Origin: CAXMST01 sp038206985
GTDB taxonomy: Bacteria; Actinomycetota; Thermoleophilia; Solirubrobacterales; 70-9
Reading direction: 5' to 3'
Length of the DNA stretch: 14,797 bases
Assembly: GCA_038206985.1 (NCBI GenBank)
Contig: JBBRAH010000056.1
Coordinates: forward strand, 1-14,797
Position 1 is the stretch's first letter. Each line of letters starts with the position of its first letter. The position numbers and the translations under genes are program-made. Under the pieces are notes generated by a model, which was not told where the DNA came from, searched no databases, and saw only the letters and a program-made list of their open reading frames with translations. This document shows, piece after piece, positions 5,455-12,964 of the stretch.

Positions 5455-8400
5455 ACTCCGCTTCTGGGGGATCACACGGAAACGCCAGCGGGCCGGCGTC
5501 GGATCTCGCCTGCCGACCTGATCGAAGGCACGCACCTTGAAGCTGTGCCGTCCGGGGCCGTACTTGCGCGGCTTGGTGGGTGGGTAGCAGGGCATCCAGG
5601 ACCGCCCGTCTTTGCGGCACTGGTAGCGGCTCGCCTCTTCACTGCTGCCGAAGTGAAAGCGGACCCGCTGCCAGGCCTTCCCCGGCTCCGCCTCGACCCG
5701 CTTGTGGGGAGTGTGCCGGAAGTAGGTGTCAGGGGGCTCGGTGTCGACCTTCCAGGACATCGAGATCCGGTGGGTGTACCCACTCGCCCCGAGAGCCGCA
5801 ATCTCGAGCTCGTGCTTACCCTCGGAGAGATCCTGCATCACGTGTGGTGATGCGCAGAACTCCCAGGCCCGGCCGTCGAGCCGGCAGCTGATCACGGACT
5901 CGCGATCGTATGAGAACCAGCGGGCGACGACCCGGCTCGAGAGCTCGATCGCATCGGGCGCATCTTCGGGGGCAAGACGCGCCCTGTCAGTCTGCACGCT
6001 GGACTCCCACCTCGCCGGCGTCGAATCGGTGTTGCCGGCAACGTCCACTGCACGGACCTCGAACGCATAGGAGCCATCGTGGGCCGCATCGACGGCCGCG
6101 GGCGTGACGCAGGAATACCAGCCATCCCTCCACCCGGGCGGTGGCCGGTCGGTTTCGGCCCGGCACTCGAAGCGGGTGGTGGGCTCGCTCGCGGTGAAAC
6201 CGACAAAGAAGTTGCCGGCCTCATTTTCAGCCTCAGGCCCGTAGGTGATCGTCGTTTCAGGCGGGCGCAGGTCGACCTCAATCTCGTGCCGGGCCGGGCT
6301 GCTGTCGGCGTGCCCGGCCGCATTGACGGCGCGCACCTCGATACTCCGGAACCCGTGCTCGAGAACCGGTCGATGCGGTGAGGTGCACGCTTCCCAGGCA
6401 TCGTCATCGACGCGACACTCGAACAGCGCCTGTGGATCGTCTGAGTCGAAGTGAATCGCTGGCCGGGACGCGTTCGTCAAGGTCGGCGGATCGATCAGGC
6501 GGGTGTCCGGCTCGTCGGCCCAGGCGACGGTCACATCGTGGTAGGCACGGTCGATCGCGCCCTCGCTGTCGTGCACCTCGACGCCAACGAGGAGACGACC
6601 GGCCTCGAGTGGCGGCGTACTCGCCTCGGCGCCCGGGGTCTCGAACTGCCCGTCGCCGTCGAGGTCCCAGCGGAACGAGGTGATCGGCCCTTCGGGATCG
6701 AGCGACTCACTTGCATCGAAGTCGGCCCGCGTCCCCGGGCTGACCCGTCCCGGCCCCTCGATGAAAGCCCGCGGGGGCTGCTGCGGTGTCAGCCCTTCGC
6801 GGCTCCAGGCCACGAGGTCGACGCGGCCCTGACGTGTGTCTCCGGCCGTGGCGACCACGAGCTCGCTGCGTGAGTCGCCATCGAGATCCCCGGCGCTGAC
6901 GCCACTGCCCGTGTTGGCGCCGGGCCAGTTGCCGATCAGCCGGCGCCCGTCGGGTGGCGCCAGCGAACCCAGTAGAGCGGACTGCTTCGAGTTCGCGCCG
7001 GCGGCGATAGAGACTGTGCCGACGCCCGGGCGACCCAGCCCACTGTCGCGGTCGGAGCCGACGAGCACCTCGGCGAACCCGTCGCCGTTGAGGTCGCCGC
7101 CCGCGACGGCCTCCGCGATGCCCTCTTTCTGCTGGCCGTACTCGAGCCAGAAGCCCTCTTCCGGCTGTAGACCCATCGTGTCGACAAAGCTCTGATCGGA
7201 GGCGAAGGCGGTCACCGTCCCGAGCCGCGGGAGCCGGCAGTGTGCCCCGATCCTGAGCTTTGACCCCGCGATCAGATCCTGGCGACCGTCGCCGTTGACG
7301 TCGGCCGCCGCGATCTCCGGCGCACGCGCGGAGGCCATCAGCGGACGCACGAGTCGGCCGCCTACGTCATCGATCTCGTCGATCGACATCGAGAGTGGAG
7401 CCGCCGAGCCGTGGTAGATCCAGGCCTCCGAGAGGCCCTGCCGGGCTCCGGATTTGCACTCGTCCCGATCCGGTCCGGCACTGAAGGCGATCGCAAAATC
7501 GTCGAAGCCGTCGCCGTTCTCGTCGCCAAGTGCCGTGACCCTGCTGATGTGAGGGAAGTAGCTCCGGTAGCCCGCCAGGCGGAATCCGTCACCGGGGGCG
7601 ATTCCGGGCTCGAGCGGCAACTCGGTCCGATCCTCGCCCCCGAGTACCACGTAGATCGCGCCCCAGCCGTCGGCGCCGACCTCAGGCGTTGAGGACTCGT
7701 CGCGATTGCCGACCAGGACATCATCGAAACCGTCACCGTTGACGTCGCCGGCGGCGCCGACTTCGTGGCCGGAGCTGAAGCTGCCCGGAAGGTACTTCAG
7801 CTGAGGGTGGTCGGTGCGCGCGAGGTTGATCTCGCTCAGCTGCGATGAGCTGCCGTAGCGGCCCGATCCGTAGACCACCCAGGAGCCCGCGGTGCGTGAC
7901 TCACCAACCGCGAGGTCGTCGAAGCCGTCGCCGTCGACATCGCCGGCGGCTTCCACGGCGAACTCATCGGGCTGGGGGTGCTTCCGCTGCAGCGACAACC
8001 GCAGGGTCACGGTGCGGCCCCGCTGATCGAGTTTGCCGAGGTCGTTGTTGCCGGCGTCGAGCGGTCCCAGCACGAGGCGCAGGCGGGGGACGGGGCACTC
8101 GCCGTAGCGGTCCTGCTCGCAGGTGGTGACATAAAGATCGGCATTGCCGTCACCGTTGACGTCTCCGGCCGGACCGCTGAGCCTCACGAACTCGCCGGGA
8201 GGGCCATCTTCGGGAGCGGGCTCTGGTGCGTTGGGATCAAGCGCCGGGGGTAGCAGGCTCGAGTAGGCGACGTCGTCGAGCGAGAGCTCGGCGGGCGGTT
8301 GAGGGTCCACGGAGGAGGTCCCCGCTGAGTGGGAGCTGGCCTCACCGGAAGGACCTCCGACGGTGACTCGTACCCGCAGACGAGCGTGGCCATCCTCCTG

Positions 8401-9909
8401 CTGGGGCGTGTAGTTCCGGCTGTCGGCGCCGGCGATGTCGACGTAGCCGAATCCCTTGTCCCGCTGCCAGGTGTAGGAGGTGGACTCGATCCTCCCGCTC
8501 CAGATGCCGGGCCATGCCCGGAGGCGGTAGCCGACCCTGGCCAGGCCCGTGATCCTGGGCTCGTGGACGTTGGCTGTCGGGTCGTCAAGACCCTCGAGCC
8601 ATGCGGCGCCGGCCGGGAGGTCGAGTGTCGTGCCCGAGCCGATCGGTGCGCGGATCGCATTATCGGTCGGCTTGCCGGATTCGAGGGCACTGCGCAGTTC
8701 GGCCGCTGTCGCGTCCGGAAACTCCGCGGCAAGCAATGCCGCAGCGCCGGTCACATAAGGCGCCGCTATCGAGGTTCCGGAGATCCTGCTGACGCCGCCA
8801 TGCCTGCTCAGCGTCGTCGCGGTTCCAGGGGCGGCGACGTTCACGTTCGCACCGACGTTCGAGTAGGAGGCGATGTGATCCGGATCTTCGAGGGCGCCCA
8901 CGCAGAGCACGTTGGGCGAGGTCTCGGACGCCTCGCAAGGAGTGAAGTGACCAGGCTCGGCGTCGAGGTTGCGCCCGTCGTTGCCGGCGGCCGCGACGTA
9001 GAGGGTCCCGGGGTAAAGGCGGGCGATCTCGCCGTAATAGTCGTCGGTTCCGCTCGAGTTGCCGCCGAGGCTGATGTTGGTGGCGACGAGGCCCGCTTCG
9101 CCCGCGTGCACCATCGCGTCACCGATGTCCGAGGACCAGCAGCCCTCGCCGAACAGCGGGCCGGCGTAGCCACCACAGCGGAGCTGCATCAAACCGGTTT
9201 CCCAATCGAGCCCGGCGATTCCGGTCGCGTTGTTGCCCGTAGCCGCCGCAATTCCGGCGACCGCGGTTCCATGCTCGAGGTCGCTGGGAAGCCCGCTCTC
9301 ATCGGACCAGCCGGGAACCATGCGACCGGCGAAATCCGCCAGCTCCTCGTTCATCCCGGTATCGATGGTCCCGATCACGTTGCCGCTGTCGCCCGTCGTC
9401 CGCTCCCAGAAGTCGCTGACTCCGGTCCACCGCATCTCGAACTGCGAGTGCCAGTGGGGATCGTTCGGGATCACGGTGGGGCTCATCCAGACGTCCGCCT
9501 GCGCCCACTCGACCACCGCACGCTGCCGCAACTCCCCGGCGGCCGCCTCGAGATCTCCTTCGATTCCCTTGACGAGACGCGTCCGTGGCAGCTCGAGGGT
9601 CGGGCCGAGCTTGCCGTCGATCGCGTCTGCCGCCCGTCGCGCGGCCGCGGTACCGGTGCCCGGCTCGTACCGCACGATCAGCCTGCCGCGCGCCGATGGG
9701 CCGACGCCGTTTTGCGAAGCTTGGCCCTGCTGCCCACCGCCGTCGCTCGCGCCGGTCGAGGCGCCGCCCCAAGCCACCGAGCAGCACAGCACCAGGGCCA
9801 GCGCCAGGGTAGAGACGGCGCAGGCAGCGCGGGACCTTCGCCGCCTGCATGCACATTCAATTCGAGTTCTGTGAGCGGCCCGATCTCGCCCGTCACGCTG
9901 CTCCACCAC
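5446..9909 (-). CDS. Secreted subtilisin-like protease with FG-GAP propeller, PKD and Ig-like repeats
   Basis: This 1487-residue exported serine protease belongs to family S8. An Arg-rich n-region and hydrophobic core (VSTLALALVLCCSVAWGGA) end near residue 50. A propeptide-like region covers 75-145. The catalytic domain (about 160-440) has D183 (GTIDTG), H213 (EHGTAVAG), N310 (AAAGND) and S380 (SGTSIAAPYV). An Ig-like domain of actinobacterial type lies at 451-520. Seven acidic FG-GAP motifs of the D-x-[ND]-G-D type begin near 583, 657, 722, 796, 870, 939 and 1008, matching a seven-bladed calcium-binding propeller. A PKD domain follows (1046-1128), then four Ig-like repeats (1136-1480), each with a Cys pair (FECRVDDDAWEACTSP and relatives). 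There is no C-terminal membrane anchor or sortase signal. GTG at 9909 is used, 12 bases after TAATCT; the GTG at 9906 is an alternative. The substrate is unknown. Confidence 0.88.
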   Translation of the reverse strand: MVEQRDGRDRAAHRTRIECACRRRRSRAACAVSTLALALVLCCSVAWGGASTGASDGGGQQGQASQNGVGPSARGRLIVRYEPGTGTAAARRAADAIDGKLGPTLELPRTRLVKGIEGDLEAAAGELRQRAVVEWAQADVWMSPTVIPNDPHWHSQFEMRWTGVSDFWERTTGDSGNVIGTIDTGMNEELADFAGRMVPGWSDESGLPSDLEHGTAVAGIAAATGNNATGIAGLDWETGLMQLRCGGYAGPLFGEGCWSSDIGDAMVHAGEAGLVATNISLGGNSSGTDDYYGEIARLYPGTLYVAAAGNDGRNLDAEPGHFTPCEASETSPNVLCVGALEDPDHIASYSNVGANVNVAAPGTATTLSRHGGVSRISGTSIAAPYVTGAAALLAAEFPDATAAELRSALESGKPTDNAIRAPIGSGTTLDLPAGAAWLEGLDDPTANVHEPRITGLARVGYRLRAWPGIWSGRIESTSYTWQRDKGFGYVDIAGADSRNYTPQQEDGHARLRVRVTVGGPSGEASSHSAGTSSVDPQPPAELSLDDVAYSSLLPPALDPNAPEPAPEDGPPGEFVRLSGPAGDVNGDGNADLYVTTCEQDRYGECPVPRLRLVLGPLDAGNNDLGKLDQRGRTVTLRLSLQRKHPQPDEFAVEAAGDVDGDGFDDLAVGESRTAGSWVVYGSGRYGSSSQLSEINLARTDHPQLKYLPGSFSSGHEVGAAGDVNGDGFDDVLVGNRDESSTPEVGADGWGAIYVVLGGEDRTELPLEPGIAPGDGFRLAGYRSYFPHISRVTALGDENGDGFDDFAIAFSAGPDRDECKSGARQGLSEAWIYHGSAAPLSMSIDEIDDVGGRLVRPLMASARAPEIAAADVNGDGRQDLIAGSKLRIGAHCRLPRLGTVTAFASDQSFVDTMGLQPEEGFWLEYGQQKEGIAEAVAGGDLNGDGFAEVLVGSDRDSGLGRPGVGTVSIAAGANSKQSALLGSLAPPDGRRLIGNWPGANTGSGVSAGDLDGDSRSELVVATAGDTRQGRVDLVAWSREGLTPQQPPRAFIEGPGRVSPGTRADFDASESLDPEGPITSFRWDLDGDGQFETPGAEASTPPLEAGRLLVGVEVHDSEGAIDRAYHDVTVAWADEPDTRLIDPPTLTNASRPAIHFDSDDPQALFECRVDDDAWEACTSPHRPVLEHGFRSIEVRAVNAAGHADSSPARHEIEVDLRPPETTITYGPEAENEAGNFFVGFTASEPTTRFECRAETDRPPPGWRDGWYSCVTPAAVDAAHDGSYAFEVRAVDVAGNTDSTPARWESSVQTDRARLAPEDAPDAIELSSRVVARWFSYDRESVISCRLDGRAWEFCASPHVMQDLSEGKHELEIAALGASGYTHRISMSWKVDTEPPDTYFRHTPHKRVEAEPGKAWQRVRFHFGSSEEASRYQCRKDGRSWMPCYPPTKPRKYGPGRHSFKVRAFDQVGRRDPTPARWRFRVIPQKRSGR

Positions 9910-9921
9910 TGCTGCTTCGGC

Positions 9922-9927
9922 AGATTA
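9922..9927 (-). promoter_or_regulatory. -10 box of the subtilase gene
   Basis: On the minus strand TAATCT ends 12 bases before the GTG at 9909, predicting a leader of about six bases. No -35 box is evident. Confidence 0.42.
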
Positions 9928-10100
9928 GCCGGACGCCTTGAGCAGCACGCCGGGTGCGGTTCATCCGCTTGGCCTACTGCAAGAACAAGAAGTCCCGCGC
10001 CAGGACCGAGGGCGCCGGGGCGATTGACCCGCTGGCCCTGGCAGGCAGCATGGTCCACGGTAGCCCCGCCGGAGGGGGCGAGTTCCGGGGTGCCGACGTC

Positions 10101-10127
10101 TTGTCCCGGAGAGCAACCCTCTACCCT
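10101..10127 (+). promoter_or_regulatory. Candidate promoter of recQ
   Basis: TTGTCC (10101-10106) and TACCCT (10122-10127) are 15 bases apart. TACCCT ends nine bases before the ATG at 10137, giving a leader of about three bases. The 170 bases further upstream to the subtilase start show nothing else I can name. Confidence 0.42.
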
Positions 10128-10136
10128 CGCCCGCCC

Positions 10137-12233
10137 ATGCCCGCCGCCTCGAAATCCAAAGCCACGCCCGCGCTCGACTTCCTGCGGCGTCTGACCTCCA
10201 ACCCCGAGGCCGAGTTCCGCGACGGTCAGCTCGAGGCGATCAGCGAGCTGGTCGAGCGCCGCGGCCGGGTGCTCTGCGTGCAACGCACCGGCTGGGGTAA
10301 GAGCGCCGTCTACTTCGTCGCCACCGCGATGATGCGCGAGGCCGGCGCCGGGCCGACGATCCTCGTCTCGCCGCTCATCGCGCTGATGCGCAACCAGCTC
10401 GAGGCGGCCTCCGCGCTGGGGATCGAGGCGGCGACCGTCAACTCCTCCAACCGCGAGGACTGGGAGGACACCTTCGCCGCGATCGACCGGGGCGAGGTCG
10501 ATCTGCTCCTGCTCAGCCCCGAGCGCCTCGCCAATCCCACCTTCCGTGCAACCGTGCTGCCCGAGCTGGTCGCGACCTCGGGCCTGCTCGTGATCGACGA
10601 GGCGCACTGCATCTCCGACTGGGGCCACGACTTCCGGCCCGACTACCGGCGGATCGCCGGCCTGGTCAAGCAACTGCCGGAGAGCGCCGCGGTGCTGGCG
10701 ACCACGGCGACCGCCAACGACCGGGTGATCGTCGATGTCGAGGAGCAGCTCGGCGCCGCCGGGGGCGAAGCCCTGATGACGATCCGCGGCTCGCTGGACC
10801 GTCCCTCGCTGCGCCTGGAGGTCCTCGATCTGCCGAGTCAGGCCGAGCGCCTCGCCTGGCTCGCCACCTACCTGCCGCAGCTGCAGGGCAGCGGCATCGT
10901 CTACTGCCTCACCGTGCGCGATACCCACACCGTGACCAACTGGCTCGACGCCCAGGGAATCAAGTGCGAGGCCTACTCGGGCCAGATCGAGTCGGACGAG
11001 CGGATCGACATCGAGCGCCGCCTGCTCGCCAACGACCTGAAGTGCGTGGTCGCCACCAGCGCGCTGGGGATGGGCTACGACAAGCCGGATCTCGGCTTCG
11101 TCGTCCACTTCCAGGGTCCCGGCTCGCCGATCGCCTACTACCAGCAGGTGGGCCGCGCCGGACGTGGGCTCGACGAGGCCGACGCCGTGCTACTGCGCGG
11201 CGCCGAGGACCGCGACATCCAGGACTTCTTCATCAAGAGCGCCTTCCCGGCGCCCGAGCAGATCAAGGCCGTGATGGAGTTGATCGAGAACTCGACCCGG
11301 CCGCTGAGCATCGGCGGGCTGATGAATGAGATCAACCTCGGCAAGGGCCGTCTGGGGCTGATGCTCAAGCAGCTCGAGGTCGAGGGCGCGCTGCGCAAGG
11401 TCGGCAGCGGCTGGCAGCGCAGCGGCCGCGAGTGGGTCTACGACGAGGAGCGGATCACCTCGGTCACCGCGGCCCGGCGAGCCGAGCAGAAGGCGATGGA
11501 GGACTACGGCACCGACGGTCGCTGTCTGATGGAGGCGCTGCGGATCGAGCTCGACGACCCCGGCGCCGAGCCCTGCGGCCGCTGCTCGGTCTGCACCGAG
11601 CCGAAGTTCGACGGTGAGATCGACCGCAAGCTCTCGCTGCAGGCAATCACGATGCTGCGCGAGCGCCCGATCGAGATCGAGGCGCGGCGCTCCACACCGA
11701 CCGCCAAGGGCGGCTTCTCCAAGGTCCCGCGCGACGAGCAGCTGCAGCCCGGCCGCGCCCTGAGCCTGCTCAGCGACGCCGCCTGGGGCCGGCTGGTCAA
11801 GGAGGCCCGGCGTGGGGGAGGGAGCTTCGACGAGGAACTCGTCGAGGCCGCCGCCGCCCTGCTGAAGAGCTGGGGCCCGGATCCCGCTCCGGCCTGGATC
11901 ACGGCGGTGCCCTCGGCCCGGCGGCCCGAGCTGGTTCCTGACTTCGCCGAGCGCCTGGCCAAGGCCGTCGGCCTGCCCTACGCCGCGGTGCTCAGCCCCG
12001 TCGGCGAGCACAAGCCGCAGGCCGGGATGGAAAACTCCCGTACCCAGTACCTCAATGTGCAGGGAGCCTTCCGCATCGACCGCGGCGCGATCCCCACGCG
12101 CGAGCCCGTCCTGTTGGTCGACGACACCGTCGACTCCCGCTGGACGATCACCGAGGCCGGTCGTTTGCTGGCCAAGTCCGGGATCGCCGCGGTCTGGCCG
12201 TTCGCTCTGGCGAGCAGCGGCCTCGGCGGCTGA
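10137..12233 (+). CDS. recQ: RecQ family DNA helicase fused to a phosphoribosyltransferase domain
   Basis: This 698-residue protein is a superfamily 2 helicase of the RecQ family, which unwinds DNA 3' to 5' in repair and recombination. Walker A is RTGWGKS (50-56), then SPLIALMRNQ (78-87) and DEAHCISDWGHDFRPDY (154-170) with the RecQ aromatic-rich loop. LATTATAN is motif III, SALGMGYDKPD motif V, and YYQQVGRAGRG (334-344) motif VI. C463, C480, C483 and C486 form the zinc site. No HRDC domain follows. Instead residues 585-698 look like a type I phosphoribosyltransferase: WITAVPSARRPEL, NVQGAF, and a PRPP-loop motif VLLVDDTVDSRWT (658-670). The usual Gly of that loop is Arg here. The ATG at 10137 is preferred over an in-frame GTG at 9954, because homology starts just after it and a promoter lies between them. 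The role of the phosphoribosyltransferase is unknown. Confidence 0.9.
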   Translation: MPAASKSKATPALDFLRRLTSNPEAEFRDGQLEAISELVERRGRVLCVQRTGWGKSAVYFVATAMMREAGAGPTILVSPLIALMRNQLEAASALGIEAATVNSSNREDWEDTFAAIDRGEVDLLLLSPERLANPTFRATVLPELVATSGLLVIDEAHCISDWGHDFRPDYRRIAGLVKQLPESAAVLATTATANDRVIVDVEEQLGAAGGEALMTIRGSLDRPSLRLEVLDLPSQAERLAWLATYLPQLQGSGIVYCLTVRDTHTVTNWLDAQGIKCEAYSGQIESDERIDIERRLLANDLKCVVATSALGMGYDKPDLGFVVHFQGPGSPIAYYQQVGRAGRGLDEADAVLLRGAEDRDIQDFFIKSAFPAPEQIKAVMELIENSTRPLSIGGLMNEINLGKGRLGLMLKQLEVEGALRKVGSGWQRSGREWVYDEERITSVTAARRAEQKAMEDYGTDGRCLMEALRIELDDPGAEPCGRCSVCTEPKFDGEIDRKLSLQAITMLRERPIEIEARRSTPTAKGGFSKVPRDEQLQPGRALSLLSDAAWGRLVKEARRGGGSFDEELVEAAAALLKSWGPDPAPAWITAVPSARRPELVPDFAERLAKAVGLPYAAVLSPVGEHKPQAGMENSRTQYLNVQGAFRIDRGAIPTREPVLLVDDTVDSRWTITEAGRLLAKSGIAAVWPFALASSGLGG

Positions 12234-12269
12234 GACCCGTGGCGCGGCCGTCGCCGGGGAAGCAAGTGA

Positions 12270-12293
12270 CCATAGTAAGATGACCACCTATGG
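12270..12293 (+). promoter_or_regulatory. Promoter and likely operator of the toxin-antitoxin operon
   Basis: TAAGAT (12276-12281) ends eight bases before the antitoxin ATG. It is flanked by the perfect inverted repeat CCATAG (12270-12275) and CTATGG (12288-12293), the second half covering the start codon. TGACCA also occurs twice, at 12267 and 12281. Phd-type antitoxins commonly repress their own operon through palindromes at the promoter, so this is the expected place for one. Confidence 0.5.
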
Positions 12294-12526
12294 AGATCTC
12301 CGCGACAAGCTTCAAGGCGCGCTGTCTGGCGCTCCTCGATGAGGTCGCTGAGTCGGGTTCCGAGCTGATCATCACCAAGCGGGGCCGGCCGGTTGCGCGC
12401 CTCGGCCCCGTTGACCCTGACGCGTCTTTGCTCGGCACGGTTACGCAGCTCGTCAGCGACGACGAACTGATCTCGCCGATCGAGATCGTCTGGGACGCCG
12501 ATCCGGCAAGCGTGTCGGGCGAGTGA
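12290..12526 (+). CDS. Phd/YefM-type antitoxin
   Basis: This 78-residue protein shows the Phd/YefM pattern. The N-terminal fold begins MEISATSFKARCLALLDEVA, followed by SELIITKRGRPVARLGPV, which matches the conserved ITKRGRPVA(R/V)L element of this DNA-binding family. The C-terminal third is acidic (DDELISPIEIVWDADPAS), as expected for the flexible part that covers the toxin active site. In such systems the antitoxin neutralises the partner toxin and represses the operon, mainly in complex. The gene overlaps the toxin gene by four bases (GTGA), so the two are translationally linked. The ATG is supported by the TAAGAT box and by the family start. It lies 56 bases after recQ but appears to have its own promoter. 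Confidence 0.85.
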   Translation: MEISATSFKARCLALLDEVAESGSELIITKRGRPVARLGPVDPDASLLGTVTQLVSDDELISPIEIVWDADPASVSGE

Positions 12527-12936
12527 GCGCCGCCCCGGCCGGGGCGATGGTCGTCCTCGACACCCATGCCTGGATCTGGCTCAGCTCTGACCCGTCGAAG
12601 CTCAGCCGCACTGCGGCAGCGGCGATCGACGCCGCCGGCACTATCGGCGTGCCCTCGATCTCGTGCTGGGAGGTCTCGATGCTGGCTGCCGCGGGCAGGA
12701 TCGAGCTCGATCAGCCCGTGACTGAGTGGGTCCGCCTGGCCCTGGCCCAGCCGGGGATCCTGGCGCTGCCATTGACACCGCCGGTCGCGGTGGCGGCGGG
12801 ACTGCTCGACCGGGACGCGATGCCCGGCGACCCCGCAGACCGCATGATTTACGCCACCGCGCGCGCGGCCGGCGCGGCACTGCTGACCAGGGACGCGGCG
12901 TTGCGGAAGTTCGATCCCCGCGGCACGTTGTGGTGA
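12523..12936 (+). CDS. PIN-domain toxin, VapC-like
   Basis: This 137-residue PIN-domain protein is likely a toxin ribonuclease that cuts RNA with Mg2+ or Mn2+. The acidic metal site is visible: D13 in VVLDTHAWIW, E50 in SCWEVSMLAA, D103 and D106 in PGDPADRMIYATA, and D124 in LLTRDAAL. The order and spacing agree with the VapC group that pairs with Phd-like antitoxins. The GTG at 12523 overlaps the antitoxin stop. An internal ATG at 12547 (MVVLDTHAW) would give the standard family start, so eight extra residues may not be translated. The active site appears complete, so the toxin is probably functional. Target RNA cannot be judged from sequence. Confidence 0.87.
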   Translation: MSAAPAGAMVVLDTHAWIWLSSDPSKLSRTAAAAIDAAGTIGVPSISCWEVSMLAAAGRIELDQPVTEWVRLALAQPGILALPLTPPVAVAAGLLDRDAMPGDPADRMIYATARAAGAALLTRDAALRKFDPRGTLW

Positions 12937-12940
12937 GTGA

Positions 12941-12962
12941 GGCCGGCTGGCCGTCGCCGGCC
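12941..12962. terminator. Hairpin between the convergent toxin and beta-helix genes
   Basis: GGCCGGC (12941-12947) and GCCGGCC (12956-12962) form a perfect 7-base stem with an eight-base loop. It fills most of the 28-base gap between the two converging genes. No T-run is present, so this is inferred from position and stem strength. Confidence 0.5.
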
Positions 12963-12964
12963 GG

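Noticed and set aside
5446..8187. The repeated acidic and Cys motifs as a CRISPR-like or tandem DNA repeat
   Set aside because: The repetition is at protein level (FG-GAP and Ig-like modules); DNA identity between copies is limited to short words and spacing is not uniform.
9928..10100. Possible small RNA or tRNA upstream of recQ
   Set aside because: Only short stems such as GCGG/CCGC (9956-9968) can be drawn; there is no cloverleaf and no conserved tRNA arm sequence.
9954..10136. Extending RecQ 61 codons upstream to a GTG at 9954
   Set aside because: The added segment has no RecQ similarity and would run through the TTGTCC/TACCCT promoter that sits next to the ATG at 10137.
8329..10194. 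Long open frame of 621 codons on the plus strand opposite the subtilase gene
   Set aside because: It is low-complexity Gly/Arg/Val-rich protein with no domain. The opposite strand has clear subtilase, Ig and signal-peptide sequence, and long antisense frames are common at this GC content.
9678..11108. Open frame of 476 codons on the minus strand across the subtilase start and recQ
   Set aside because: It spans two genes and their promoters, shows no recognisable motif, and mirrors the codon bias of recQ.
11190..12287. Open frame of 365 codons on the minus strand opposite recQ
   Set aside because: The RecQ zinc site and phosphoribosyltransferase motifs are on the other strand; this frame is Gly/Leu/Asp-rich without a family match.
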